Part shown: in pieces, positions 14,192 to 53,845 of the stretch
How positions within the stretch are numbered: the first letter of the stretch is position 1
Layout of the letters: each line of letters begins with the position of its first letter
Notes under the pieces: generated by a model
What the model was told of the DNA's origin: nothing
Database searches by the model: none
What the model saw: only the letters and a program-made list of their open reading frames with translations
Origin: Lanius collurio
Lineage: Eukaryota > Chordata > Aves > Passeriformes > Laniidae
Direction: 5' to 3'
Assembly: GCA_020086605.1 (NCBI GenBank)
Contig: JACBWW010000007.1
Location: 20,157,752 to 20,221,751 of the forward strand
DNA: 64,000 nucleotides
Translations under genes and position numbers: made by a program

Positions 14192-14995
14192 TATATACTA
14201 ATTTGTGCTTTTAATTACACAAGTTTAGTATAAACTTATAAAATTAAGTCTATGAGTTAACTATGCAAAAAGGGTCTGGGAATAGCATGAAACTTAACCA
14301 TAAGTTAAAAAAAAAATCCTAAAAATATCATTTAATTAGTCTACTTCAGAGCAGACTATTATTATTACGATTTAATAATGTCCAATGTTTACAGCAAAAA
14401 TTATTCCTGCCTGCCTCCATCTTTTTAGACATTTATTATATATTAATAAACATATCTGAATGCAGTATCATTCTTAGTCACAAAGAATCTTCATTTATAG
14501 CTGAACTCCATTATTCTTCAGACTTGCTCTTAGCACTTCAATTTCCTTCCAGTTTCTAAGACAAAAGAAAGAACACAAAACTCAAGGTGGAGTACTTGAA
14601 CTCAGTACAAATACCAACCTATCACAATTACAAGAGAGAATATCCAGAGTACAGCATTAATCCGACAATCTTATTTCTCCAAAGTCTGCATTCTTCATCA
14701 AAAAACCTTACAACTAAGAACTATCATGTTTCCTTATCTGTTAAATTAATCTAGGTATTTCTTTTTTACACAATATTTTAAAAGATTTAAGGACAGAAGG
14801 ACTTTATCTGTATGCATATAACTCTTGATCACTGTAGAAAACCAAAGCCTCTGAGATTAGTGATCTTTGTCACTCTGTAACACACTATGAATCAGAAAAT
14901 GTAATTTCTGCATGTGGTTCGCACTCACAGATCTGCAGTGTTTTCAAGAGCACTCTTGACATTTGGACATACCTTGTCCAGTCAAGATGTTACAT

Positions 14996-40796
<25,801 letters not shown>

Positions 40797-42311
40797 CTGA
40801 AAAGTTTGAAGTAGAAACATCAACTTACTGCAAAAAGGGAAAAAGAACAAAGATAATTTGCTAAAGCCCAAAGGAACTCCAATTATTCGGTTGAGGAGAT
40901 GGTAAATGTACACAGAGAGGTGAAGTGATTCATTAGGATAAGGAAGCGATGGGAAATACCACCTAAAATTTGCTGATCTTTCTAATAATAAATAAATTTT
41001 TAAAAATCTGCTTATAGCACTCGGTTTTACATCACTTCAAAACAGTAGCTGTCTGGCACCTCTTTTTTGTAGTTAATGTATTCCTTTTCCAATTCACTCT
41101 AAAAATTAAAAAAGGAAAATCAAAACATACTGATTTTTAAATAATGCATTAGGCATTTCTCTATTCAATAGTCATTAAAGTTCCTTTTAAGTGCATTGCA
41201 CTCAAGACAATTGTATATAACTGAACTGAGTATCTCTTTTAGTTTGAAATGAAAGCTAAAACTATCACATTTAGCAACACTGGTATTTGCTGCGCAGCAC
41301 AGTGTTACACATTTGAAGACGAACACACATTTCAGCTCATTGGGTGGTTACTTGTTTCTCTGCTCATTAAATAATGCCATGGAGGTTCCATTATAACAGT
41401 ACACCAGATATTTTTAATCCCATTCTCAGACAGAAATATGTGCCACAATAAAGGACACTTGGCATTCAAACCAAGCATCTAACTTGCAACGGGTCACTTT
41501 CTCCAGAAAAGTCAAAAGCTTATATTTAAGCTGACAATCATCCTCTTCTTGCACATACCCTAGCAAAGGCAGCACACAGACCTGTTACAGTACTATACAC
41601 TGGTTTGTTACTTGATTTTGGATTATGTTGATCTGTTATGATCAATTTATAGTAAAATCAATTTTCTAGGATGTGTAACAGGTATAGGGAAATGAGTACA
41701 TGTGTGAAAGGAAATATATTTTTGAGCAGTAGGAGAAAGAAACTAACAAACGAACTTCTAAAATTGCATTACTGGAGAGATGAGAAAAAACAAGGGAGTT
41801 TTTTCCTCTGGTAGGTTGTTCAATTTATGTTTGAAATACTTGCTTTCTGCAGGTGTATTCTCACCTAAAACATTTTATTTAATAGTTCTCCTTCCCAGTA
41901 ACATATAATATTGTTTAGGGCACAGCATTTACTAAAAACAAAATACTCATCTTGCAAACTAAAAACTAACAACTCCAGCAATCCAGTTTTACAGAATGTG
42001 CAGCTCCACTAACAATACACCTTTCAAAGTCATTTTCAAGATAAAACTCAGTACACAAACACATCAAGGATTATATTGTACAAGCAAAAAAGATTCTATC
42101 AAAGAAGTTTTACATTCCCACCTGTCCCAAGTTACAGTTCTTTAACCATGAAAACTGTATACAGGTCTCAGAAAAAGCCTCCTGTTATAGCAAAGTCAAC
42201 CATCAGGTTACCCTGGAAAATTTATCATGCAATTAAATCCTTTAACAATGTAGTCACATTACATGACTATACCTGTAATCAACTTTATTTGCTCAGGCAT
42301 GGGCTTCTGCA

Positions 42312-42407
42312 GTAAAACAACAGAAAAGAAACAGCAAAAACTCCAAACAAACCAACCAACCAAAAAAAAAACCCAAAACCCAACTTGAAAACAAACAAAC
42401 AAAAAAG
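42312..42407. repeat. A/C-rich low-complexity tract
   Basis: About 95 bases dominated by A and C on the + strand, including caaaccaaccaacc and aaaacaaacaaacaaa sub-repeats. Confidence 0.8.
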
Positions 42408-42934
42408 GCCCAAAAGCTTCCCAGAAGACATGTGTTCAAACTACTTGAGATACTGATTATTGACATCTACACTGAATGCACAGACACACAAAATTAACTT
42501 GGGTTATTTCTGAATTAGGAGCTGAAATTTAAATTCTGAATGAAAACACTGTGAAGAATAGCTACAGTCATATTGCAAATGAACATCATCTTTCATTTTT
42601 GAAACTTCCAAATGTGGACTCAGGGAAAGCAAATGTGGTTTTACATGCATTTTGATATTCTATGAACAAACTGCTTCCACAGACATATTCAACAGGAAAG
42701 TCAAAAGGGAACATGTATCTAATTGTTCCTAGGTCTCTAGTGATTACATGTTTCAGGACTTGTTCTACTTGTTCTAGAAATTTTTATTTTAGAATGCTTT
42801 ACTTTTCCCCTATGCTACTGGTTTAACTTTACAAGCCACTGTTCAGAAGTAGCAGCAGTAATAGCAATCTTAAGTTTCATCTATTTTTTTCAAAAAAGAA
42901 CCTGTCAGGGACCTATTTAGCAATAGTTCTAACT

Positions 42935-43130
42935 TTGGAAACACTTCCTCCTTAAAAATGTCTGTGCCAGGAACAGCAAAGCCTGGCAGGCTATTCCAGA
43001 ATAGTGGCAAGGACCTAATCTAGAAAGCCTCCGGGAAAACCAGAAGACCACACACAGGCGAGAACAGAGAACCTCCCTAACCAGTTTTATTGCTGAACTG
43101 AGCCCAGGCAGTCTTTTTTCAAACATCTTT
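42935..43130 (-). mobile_element. Possible ancient CR1/L3-like LINE relic
   Basis: On the minus strand the sequence reads ctggaatagcctgccagg, followed by a segment resembling the CR1/L3 C-terminal coding end; translated it gives FWNSLPG, then IFKEEVF about ten residues later, close to the WNSLP...FK layout at the end of LINE reverse transcriptase ORFs. It is more diverged than the CR1 copies above and has no clear tail. The family is uncertain and the borders are approximate. Confidence 0.4.
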
Positions 43131-46100
43131 AGCATAGTTTCAAGCAACTATGAAAATCAAGACAATACAGACCAAGAAACCCTCTAACATTTGTTTTCAG
43201 ACATCTTCTCTCATAATACGCATTTTCTCCCCATCCAGTCTTCTCAGAAAATCCATTAGGCCTGCATTAGCTCGCAGTACTCAGACACACAACCACCACT
43301 CTTCTGTGGGATTTATTGTTACTTTTTTTGTTTTGTTTTATGCCTAGCCAGTCTTCAAATAACCAAAAAAATTTGCATACAAAAAATACTGTAATTCAAA
43401 ATCTCACTTCAAACCTGCTCATACTTTTAGCCATTTCTGCAAACATTTTTAAAATTTTCTTCCTTTCCATTGATAGGGAAGAGGGAGAAACAGGATGACA
43501 GTCAAGGTGGGAGGCTGCATGAAGATGTTACTGTGGTCGTTTAGCATAGTCAAGAATATCTGTTTTTTAAGAACATGTTGTTGTGTTGTGACTAGGTGGA
43601 AATTATGCCACTCAGATTAATAAAAAGAAAACTAAAATCCTGAAGCAGTCGAGTGGCGGCGTGCAAGATGAAGGCTCAGCTCCATAAATTTGCTGGAAGG
43701 TTTCTGGAAGCAAAAAATGGGCAGCATTATTAATCTTCCCCCAAAGCACCACTGCCTTCTATCCTCCAGGAATGAGACACTACATTCACAAAACAATTTC
43801 TGTTATTGCCTATGAAAGAATTTTTCAACTTTTTCCCCCTCATCACCTCAGAGCTCAGCTGTGTGACCCAATTAAATTTGACCTTTTGTGACAGATAAGT
43901 AAACATTCCTTAGGATTACCTTAAAATGGAAATATTCTATACTTGTCCATAAGAATTAAGAGAAATAGTGTTTACAGATTTTTACATTAGTCTGCTGAGA
44001 TTTATTCAACATTTGGTTCAAACCAAGAGAACTTGAGGGACATTACACCATTCTGGACTAATTCTGGTATCTACCAAGTACTATCCTGCTGAAGGAAGTG
44101 CAATGGCTTCATACACTCCCTGCATACATATTCCTTCCTTTCAGTTTATTATAGTACATACTACCAGAGTTTCAGAGCAAAATAAAAAACAAAGCACCTA
44201 CATAAGGAAATTACACCTCAGGAAAACAGTCGTTCTTACAAAGTCTGAAGGTAGATCTGTAGTTTATTTGCACAGGCCCCTTCTCCCAGCTCAGTCCTAT
44301 GGCAAGTGAAGGTCTCTGGCCACCAGTAACAATGGCATTTGAAGAGCGCCTGCGCTGTTTTCAACACAATTCAGGATTTTCAGGACTAAATAGGCAAATA
44401 GAATAAAATATGCAAAATGCTAACCACTAATCCAGTATAATCTGTTTACAAGAGAAACAATAAAATTTTTGGATCCCATTGCAAATTTTATGTGGTTGCA
44501 GAGCTTGAAGGAATGCCAGCAATCTTCTCCATTAGGTAAGTTTCTCATGTTAAACACAAAGAGAGGAGGCCAAAACCTGCAGAGGACCAACTTGGCCTAG
44601 GTATCAAACACAAGTAGGGTATTATCAGTCTTACAAAACAAGCTGGATTCCCTAATACCATGCAAAAATACCATAGCCAGTTTCCAGGATTTTGTTGTCT
44701 TTGAAGCCTAGCAGAAAAGAATAAAGAATGTGGGAACATTTCTGACGCAATTTCAGATACTTTTGATGCTAGGTAAACCAATCCTGCAACTTTTGATCAG
44801 CTAAAACAATTGAGTAAGTAGTCATACAGTGACTATTTTGCTGTTGATGTAGATGACTAATTTAATGCTAATCTAATGCTCTTCTTTATTTGCTCCCATT
44901 AATTAGGCCCAGCTGTTCCAGCTTCCCATCCTTTTAATCCCCAGCTCTTCCTTAAAACCAAGTTTGCCTTGTTCAGATAGTTACCATCTGTTTTAATGAA
45001 GAATAAACTAGGTCATGTGAGCTCGAAGACCCCGAGGGCTGCTTTCTGAGTCCCAGAAGGGCTGGCCCTGACTTCAACAGATGCCTACAAACACCATCAG
45101 ATGCATTCACTTTTATTTACAGTTAGAAGAAACATTTCCTACTGTGACACATATTAGTCTTTATTGATAGCCACAAGCACAATACACTTAATTCTGTTAA
45201 ATATCAGAGATGAACTAAGTGAATTGTATCAGATTACAAACTCACTACTGAATGTCAAATTTTGTCTGCCATTTAATTTAATCTTTGTCTTATTTTGGGA
45301 TGGAACTTGAACAGCCTAGACTAGGAAATGGGGATTGTCAGTAATTCTTGACAAAGAAGTGGAAAAGTGGCACAGCAAAGGAAAACCAGCCTGCCCAAAC
45401 AGACTGGTAGTCAGAAGATTAGCACTTGGGAGAAAGATTTTGGGAAATCACAAGGCACAAACAACTGTGGACTTCTACAAAAAAAGATGTGGGTGGCACA
45501 TGAACAGGGCAACTCAAAATGAGGATGATGATTTTGGACATCACAGTAGCCAAGTCTACATTTTTATTAATGCTTCAACCTCTAGACCAATGTCACTGAA
45601 AATGCCAAATTCAGTGTCTTCATTGATCTGCAAGTCAGCTGTGGATTGCTCACTGTAAATCTTAAGACTACTGCTTTTATAGATCTGCATTACTCTAGAG
45701 GGTCCAGATCTAACACTGAAAAACATGTCAGAAAAATAACAGAAGTCAGAAGGGACTTTATGGCATGCCCGTTTTTTGTCTCGAACTGTGCTTCTCACAC
45801 TGCTTAATAAATGAAAGAAATGTCTGATCACAATTTTTGCAAAGCTTTTTCATATCCTTCAATCAAATGGACTGAAATCAGAGACAGTCTGATTAAGATG
45901 TTAACAGCATAGAAAACAGAGATGTGTGCATAGTGTTCATACTGGCAGCCCTGCCAGAGGAGCTTGCTTCTATGATACTTCTTATTCATCCGTTGTGCTA
46001 TGAACACTACATTTCCATTTACATCAAGAACCCCTTGAATAAAGAAAATGTCTGTCTACTCAGCAATCATGCAAGCAAGAACATAGCAAGAACTATGCCC

Positions 46101-46263
46101 ATCACATTCTGGGCAAGATCACTGGATTACCTGTCCCAAAGATTTTACTGGCACTGGCATACCAGTGCTTTTCTCTTCTGTTCTGGATGGTAGCCTCACC
46201 CCCTTGCTAAACCAACTGAAAAGCTCAGTTATAATTAATTTTTTACCCCAGCTCAGTTGAACT

Positions 46264-46276
46264 AAAAAAAAAAAAA
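46264..46276. repeat. Poly(A) run, 13 bases
   Basis: A homopolymer without a retrotransposon body. Confidence 0.85.
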
Positions 46277-48510
46277 TTAACCATGCATGCTTCAAGTACA
46301 GCCTAGCTTTCGACTCAGAGGGGATGCTGCAAAAACCTTCCAAAGATCCCAAACCCCTGGCAATTTTTAGGTTTCTTCTTACTTGGCAAACAAGGAGCCT
46401 ATAACAACACACCACTAAAACTACATTTCACCACCTGAAATTCGGTTTAGTCTCTTTTCAATTTCATCCAAGATTTAATATGCCAGAGAATACCAAGAAG
46501 TTGTGACAACAACTCTTGTTGCTAACCCACTCATTTATATCTTTCTGAACTACAATCGTGAAGAACTAAGGACACGGGAATCACCAGGCTAATTAACACC
46601 CATCAGCCAAGTTTCCTGTTTTTCACATAGTTCAGAGACACGTTTCTGATTTACAGAAAGTGCCAATCAACTGAACACCAATGATGTAAGTTCCTATGTA
46701 ATTTCAGATTTTTTTTTTTTGTTCACGAATTATTGTCTCTCTACAAAACTACTGTAAGTATCAAGGTGTCCTTAAGCAAAACAAGCAGAATTCTTGGAAG
46801 TTTCTTCTGTCTCTCTATTCCTTCTTTCTTTTGAAATACTAAGGACCAATAAATAAATGAAATCAGAAAGTAACCAGATTGCTGATTACTCTCAATTTCT
46901 AAACAGCTCTTAGAACACTGTTTCTAAATGTATCTCCATTCTCATAACTTTTAACATCCACAATCTTCAGAACAATTCTCATAAAATTGGTATTTCCCTA
47001 CTTGGCTCTTCAATGGTATTTTTGCAACTCTTTCTTTGCCTTTCATGACCTGCAATTCCTGACATGTTGATAAAAAGGAGATGAACAGATGAGTGGATGT
47101 TAAACCTTTTACTCCATATCAAAACTGTGACATGGCAAAATCATTATTACTCCTATTTTTACCTATTACACTTTAAGTATAGATAGGTCAACTTCAAAAC
47201 GGGAGACTTTTTTATAAAAACAGCTCAAATAGAAACCTTGAAAGATTAACTTCTTTTTCACCTAGAAAGTAAGTTTTATACTAGTTGCTGAATTAAATTA
47301 AGGAAGCCTGTGGAAACATCTTATTTTAAATGATACCAAACACCAGCTAAAAGTGAAGCTTATCAGTCTGTGTGAATATAATTTTAAAAAAAACAGCCTA
47401 CCATGTTTCAAAGGACAAGCATATTTATGCTAAGAATGAGGTACCTGTCTGGCTAATAACCCATATCAAATTAAAACACTAGAAAGCATTAAATTCTCTC
47501 TTTCATCTGGTGAAAATTTCAGGTAATTAAAGCATTATCAAAAAAGTGTCATATTTTAATAGCAGGGAAAGAATCTGTAAATTGGAAATTATACTAGAAA
47601 GACAGACCTTTTCTGGAATTTAAAAAATTATGTCATTCAAATCCTATTCCCTGAATTGATTTTTTCAGGTAAGGAAAGGTTAAAATAAGCACACGAACCA
47701 AGATATCTCAGAATGTAAATATTAAAGGGAAGAATTTTTAACCCATGGTTTCCTTCCAAATAATTTCTCAAACAAGAAAAGCCAGACATGCAAACCCCAC
47801 ACCTAGCCTTCTGTACATTAACTGATGCTTAAATTTTCCACCAAACTTTGAGTAATTCAGGACTCTTTCTAAATAAACATGTGTTCAACGTTAACCTTTT
47901 CTAATGGCTTTAAGTACTTAAAACCACTATGAAACAGCATCCTTAAAATGAAATCTAACACAAATGGACATTTAGGCTAAAAGTTACTACATTTAATTCA
48001 ATTGTGTTGCACTTGCACTTACAACTAACAAAATGGGACACAAAGTAACCCATACTCAGGCAAAAAGAAGGAAAATCAACAAGATGAGTAAAGTACTATC
48101 CCAAGTATCATAAAATCCCAAATTTTAGTCTACAAGATTTGTCTTGTTTAAAAATTGCAATAAAAAATGTTATGACAGAAACGTTTTATAAGTGATGAAT
48201 CTCTCTTCAGATACTGTTTGATTTTTTGTCTGTGAAGAGGTGTGATTTGTGAATATATAGCTCCTGCTTCTTGAGCTGGCATTAGCACTACACTCAATAT
48301 TTTGAATTGGGTATCACAGAAGCAGTCTAAGCCAAAATGGTCTGTCTTCTAATTTTCTACAAGGATGAATAACATGCAGTTTACCTCTGGTAGTACATAA
48401 AGAATCAATTCCAGTAAATCATTAACACACCATTTTCCATTTATTCTGTTCAGTTAATGAGAAGTGTTTCACAGTGATTTTTTTTTTCCCTTCCAAAAAA
48501 GGTAAGTAGG

Positions 48511-48527
48511 AAAAAAAAAAAAAAAAA
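48511..48527. repeat. Poly(A) run, 17 bases
   Basis: A homopolymer followed by A/C-rich sequence; no retrogene or SINE body was recognised upstream. Confidence 0.85.
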
Positions 48528-51283
48528 CAACCAAAAAACTAGGAAGGGACATCTTATATTGGAAAAATAAAAAGATCTGTTTCTAAGTGTCATTCTCATA
48601 CTCAAATTCTTACCCAAAAGGACAGTAAAGCTCTCTCTCATCGTTTATCAGCCCTTTTATCTTCACCTTCAGTTTCCCTGGTGACAGGAAGTATTTTACA
48701 GAACTGTTTTGGCTGGTTGCTTTACTCAAATTCAGCATGAAGAAATTTAGTTGGTTTTCCACCAAAAAAAACCCTCCAAAACAAAATAAAACAACCAAAG
48801 CTAAACAAATTGTCATGTCACAGCAATTACAAGCTTCAGCAGACTGAAACTCTTTTCAGGTAATTTCAACTAAAAGAAACATTCATTAAGGTCTTCAAAG
48901 TTTAAAACAGCACCTCTGTAGAAGTTACACGACTCTTTCTGGTACTTGAAATATTGTTCTAAGATCTTTTGCACTGTCAGTTGCTACAGTTGAGCATAGG
49001 AGGTCACATATGTTGTCATGAAACAATTATACACACAAAGTTTACAATTACACCCAAAGGAAAAAGAAAACCTTAAAACAAAACTGGCTAGTCAAACAAC
49101 TACAAAACATAGCTGAGCCCAAAACTCATGTTTTCATCTCAAAAAAAATAAATAAAATTTTGATGACTAAGAATCAAACTCCAGCACACTAACCTGTAAA
49201 GTATTTAGAGGCACTTAGTTCCAATAAAGTTAATGCTACACAGAATCTAATAAAAACCAAATCCATGTAACAGCACAGATGGAAACTCTAACAGCAGCCC
49301 CCTCTGAACTAGGTAAGTCTAAAAAGGGGCACTTAGTAGGTATCTGATTAGCCACCTTTCTTTTCAACCCAGAAATATGCATCTCTTCATACTTGTATGA
49401 TTTTACACAATCATCTTTTGGTCTGTCCTGAAACTCAGCTTTTCTGAAACAGCTACTTGCTGCAAGTCAGTCCCATGTTAATGCAAAGAAAGCATGAGGC
49501 TTAATATCCTTGATAGCGTCCTTTTAAAAAGCAAACAAAAAAATCTTGTTAAAGTACAAAGGTTTATTATTGCTGACCCAATGTAATAAAAGCCACATTG
49601 TTTGTACTTGACCGACTTCCTCCTTCTCCAGTGCTGGACAGAAGCCTTTGAGAGACTAGTACTTCTTATAATACATTCTTTTCAATTACATTTCATTTCC
49701 ATCTTCCCTGAAAGCAGCGCTAAATCAGACACAAATCAAGAATACATTCCACACAGTGCACAAAACCAGTATTTTTCAATATTTTTCTGGCAGATCATCT
49801 ATTTATTACTTAATATGTGCTACAATGATAGTAAAGTATAAGACTGAAATTATGTTGAAGAGCTTCTGCTGAAGACATATCTAAGACACTTAAGACTTAA
49901 TTTAAATGTACTCGGGACATTTTAGTTCTCTCATGTGTTTCAGGAAATGGATAAATGGGCAACTAAGAGAATAGTGTTCCATGATTAGCTATTCCCTGTG
50001 ATTTTCTGTGTTACCACATAATCAAACACAAAAGGTCCTAGTCCAGAAACACACTTTCATGTCTGAGCACACATATACCAGCACAATTGAGAGTCAGCTG
50101 GAAAGGCCAGGTTGAAAACCTAATACACTTACATTCAGAAAGCAAAATGAAATCAAAAGTTCAGTGGTGGCCAACACCTACTTTTCATTTTTTTTTTCCC
50201 ATCAAACTTTTCAGCTTCATAACTGACCTAGAGCTAACTCAGGATATGGAAAAACAAAACAAACAAAACCTCTGGACATCCCCACTGAAGACAAAGCCTA
50301 ACAACTGAGTAGCAGTTAAAGACTTCAAAACATCAGAAAATGCAGTTTTCACATTATATCTCAAAACCTTAGGACTGGTATTTTTGAAAACTGGAGTGCT
50401 TTCCACTTTCAAAGACAGATTACCACAAAGCAACACATACCATCTTCCTCATGGTTGAACATCAAAAGACACAGTAAGTGTATGCTTTGAAAAAATGCCA
50501 TTATTCTCGGCCTGTTCCAATGTATGGTGGAAACTTATAAAAACTCTCTATAAAATACAAAAACATGAAAGTAGCAAAGTTGCAGACTAAGAGTATGCAA
50601 GCTGTTATTGTACCCCAAATACAAGGTGAGAGACAGAATTTCTCCCATCTTTTAGGCAAAGAATCAACAGTCTCCCCAGACACCATGAGCAGGAATATCT
50701 TCACTTATTACACATCTTAGCTTTGCACATGTGGAATCCCCTGAAATTCAACAGAGGAGAAAAAAGTTACTTCTGTATTCAATGGAGTGCTTTTACACAT
50801 CCAGTTTATGAACACAGAAGTACCTATTTCCCTCTGTTGACTCTACACACATAGGTTTGATAGCCATTTACAGTGTGTAGGTCTACATTCAGACAGAAGA
50901 GACCAACCTTAAAAGTTATATGGCCTAGTAAGTGCATGTGGGATTTCATGACATGGAAACTACTGAAATGGAATACGCTAATTTGTATAAGGAAGTATAT
51001 AAATTCATGAGGCTTACAAAAGAATTGTTGGCAACTCACTAAATTCTGCATGCTCCATGTCATGAAACCCATGCCAAATGATACCTATACAGCTTTATAA
51101 TCTTCAGCACTGTTACCTATGAAAAACTTACTGACAGTGTTACAAATGTGGTATTAAAAATGTCAGATCACTCATCTAGCATTTTTTTTAAAATACTGAT
51201 ATAGATTAACACTGCACACAAGAAAAGATAGTTTGTACAAATAATCACAGTTCAAACCATATCCAATCTGTAAGCCTGAATTT

Positions 51284-51311
51284 CTATGTTCTGTAATCTA
51301 TGTTCTGTAAT
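51284..51311. repeat. Perfect 2 x 14 bp tandem duplication
   Basis: The unit ctatgttctgtaat occurs twice in succession. Confidence 0.95.
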
Positions 51312-53261
51312 GTTATTCAAGTTTATACAGCACAGTAGTCTCAGAAGGTATTCAAAACATTACCCTCACACTTGAGCTATTATGCTGATAGAGAAAAATA
51401 TTTCTGATGAAACTATGTCCTTTTCTAAAAATTCTGTTTAGTTTGATCTTTATTTTTTGAATGGAATGTAGTGAAGTACTAGAGATTTTATTATAATATG
51501 CATAAATGACTCAGCATTGTAACCATAGCAAAAAGGAATGCCTTTCCAAAAGGCTGAAATAATGCCTTTTCATCTACAAGTTACGAGCAGTGACTGTGCC
51601 ACTACTATCCTGCATTCTATCTTCTGTAAATGAAGTTTCACAAAACAAAATCAAACTACAAGCCCGTAAGAATTTTCTCCTAGAACACTACTTCAATCTG
51701 GAACAAGCACCGCAAATATATTTGTTTTTGTTTAAAGGTTAATACACTGAGAATTCATGAGTGGAACAAAACAGTCCTCAAAGGGAAGGCTTTGTTTACA
51801 TTCAGAAGGAATATCAACTGATATCCTAAGAGAAGAACAATGCCTTAGATATCTAGAATTTAATTCATGTGTTTCATTACTCTTCTAAATTCTCACATAG
51901 TACACCTTACAAAAATTAGTGTCCCTCTGTATAAGATAAGGTGATTAAATCACCATTGTTTGGCACTAGAATGAACATCACAATATTCTCCACATAAAGA
52001 GCTATTAAGCAAGAAAGAGGAAGTAAGTCTAGAATATCCAAATGAACTTATATTTGATATGAAACTGGAACAAAAACCCTTACACAAACATTAGGTTTCA
52101 AAATCCCAGTCTACAAATTCCATTCTCAAATATCAATTAAACATTTTAGAAAAAATCTTGATAGTGCTCAAGAATCACATTACTAGTAGAATTAAAGACT
52201 GAAAATATCACTTACATTAAATCTAATGTTACTGAAGACACGTCAATGGTAATTTAGCATTTAAATAATCTATCAGGAAAGGACCATGGTCTGAATTTTT
52301 CATTATATTCACGGTTGTATGGCTCAGTCACTCTTTTTTCGCTGCAATGCAGAAAAGTAAGTGTAAATCTTAATTCTGTTCTAACTTAATTTCAGTCAAC
52401 TATGTGACTGAAACACAGGATGGTTATATCAATTTTTTCATTTTTACTATGGAGTTCCCTAATAAGAAAGAAAAGCCACTCCACCAATCTCTCATAGTTT
52501 CACCTTCCCCTGAGTTTTATGCACATACTTTCCTTTTCTTCCCATATCAGAACTGGGATCTAATCTCTCTCCATTATTATACCACTTGCATCTTGCCCAC
52601 GGAACCCATCCAAGCCAACAAGTAAGTCTTTAAATAGAACACTGTACACAACCAACATTATTTAAATGGACCAGGACGAGAGCATTTGAGAATTTAAGAA
52701 AAAGTACCCCCAAACAACCTACAAGTAAATTCCTTTTATGAAACCCTGATTTTTCAAATGAGTTAAGAAACTAAGTCTGCAAGAAAAGAGAAATCAAGTC
52801 AATACTACAGTATGTTTCAGAGGCTAAGGCATATATTGTAACAATATCATTAATTTTGCAACAGTAAGGATAGACTTTTTGGCTGATACCTGACAGCATT
52901 TCTGTGCTGGACATTGTTTCTGTCCAATCTTTCCTTTTGTTCTTATTTAAGCATAACATCATCTGAGGTCCAATATTTATTTTTAAAAAGTTTGTACTAA
53001 ACAAAGTTTGCAAATTTTGTACATCTGAAAAGACAGGTGGAAAGATGCAGTATGTCACAAACAGGCAAGGATAGAAGTGAACTCCCTACACAATACATTT
53101 TTCCCCATGCAAAAGGAAGATTGACACACAAGGGTTATAGAATATATCTCATTTGCAATGATTATTAGCTGTCTCCAAACAGGTATATTTAGAGAGTAAA
53201 TATATATGTACAACAAAGAATTTATCAGATTTGAAATTATTAACAAGAAATACACACTTGT

Positions 53262-53554
53262 AGACGAGAAGGTCAACCACATCCTGGCCTGCATCAAAAG
53301 CAGTGCGGGTGAGCAGGTCAAGGGAGAGGATTCTGCTCCTCTACTCTGGTAAGACCCCACTTGAGCAGTGTACAAGTTCTCAGCACAAGAAAGACACAGA
53401 TCTGTCACAATGGGTCCAAAGGAGGAACACAAAGGTCATGAGAGGGCTGGAGCACCTCACCTGTGAAGACAGGCTGAGAGAGCTGGGCTGTTCAGCCCAG
53501 AGAAAAGGCTCAGGAGAGAGCTTACTGAGGCTTTCTAGCAGTTAAAGAGGGCTA

Positions 53555-53589
<35 letters not shown>

Positions 53590-53845
53590 GCTACTTTTCA
53601 TATGGTCAGATAGTGACAGGACAAGAAAGAATGGCTTCAAACTGAAAGAGGGTAGGTTGAAACCAGATGTTAGGTTAGATTACTCAGATTGCCCAGAGAA
53701 GCTCTGGACACCTCATCCCTAGAAGTGTTCAAGGCGAGATTGGATGGGCCTTTGAGTAACATAGTGGAAGGTGTCCCTGCACACAGCAGAGGTTGGAACT
53801 TGGTCTTTTAGGTCCCTTTCAACCATTTCAAACATCCTCTGATTT
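53262..53845 (+). mobile_element. CR1 LINE copy, 5'-truncated, with internal A-rich expansion
   Basis: CR1 landmarks appear in order: gaaggtcaaccacatcctgg, gggagaggattctgctcctc, gtaagaccccacttgagcag, gagggctggagcacctcacc, gacaggctgagagagctggg, ctgttcagcccagagaaaag, then agttaaagagggct, an A/C-rich insertion (about 53553-53592), gtgacaggacaagaaagaat, caaactgaaagagggtaggt, attgcccagagaagctctgg, aagtgttcaaggcgagattg, and the 3' box ggtccctttcaaccatttca ending near catcctctgat. The body also appears to lack a segment between the ggtaggt and cccagag landmarks compared with other CR1 copies. It is antisense to PRKX. Confidence 0.93.

Larger units (their letters stand above)
10842..14995 (-). other. 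PRKX: Probable long 3'UTR of PRKX
   Basis: DNA downstream of the TGA has no further coding potential and no recognisable transposon for about 4.15 kb, and ends at a candidate poly(A) signal. Known: mammalian PRKX mRNAs also carry a 3'UTR of several kilobases. The region is AT-rich. It contains three matches to the Pumilio element TGTANATA on the mRNA strand (at 14184, 12094 and 10911) and an exact 2 x 30 bp duplication (12605-12664). Other TTTATT strings on the + strand, for example near 14430, could serve as earlier poly(A) sites giving shorter mRNAs. The exact end is inferred, not shown. Confidence 0.6.
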
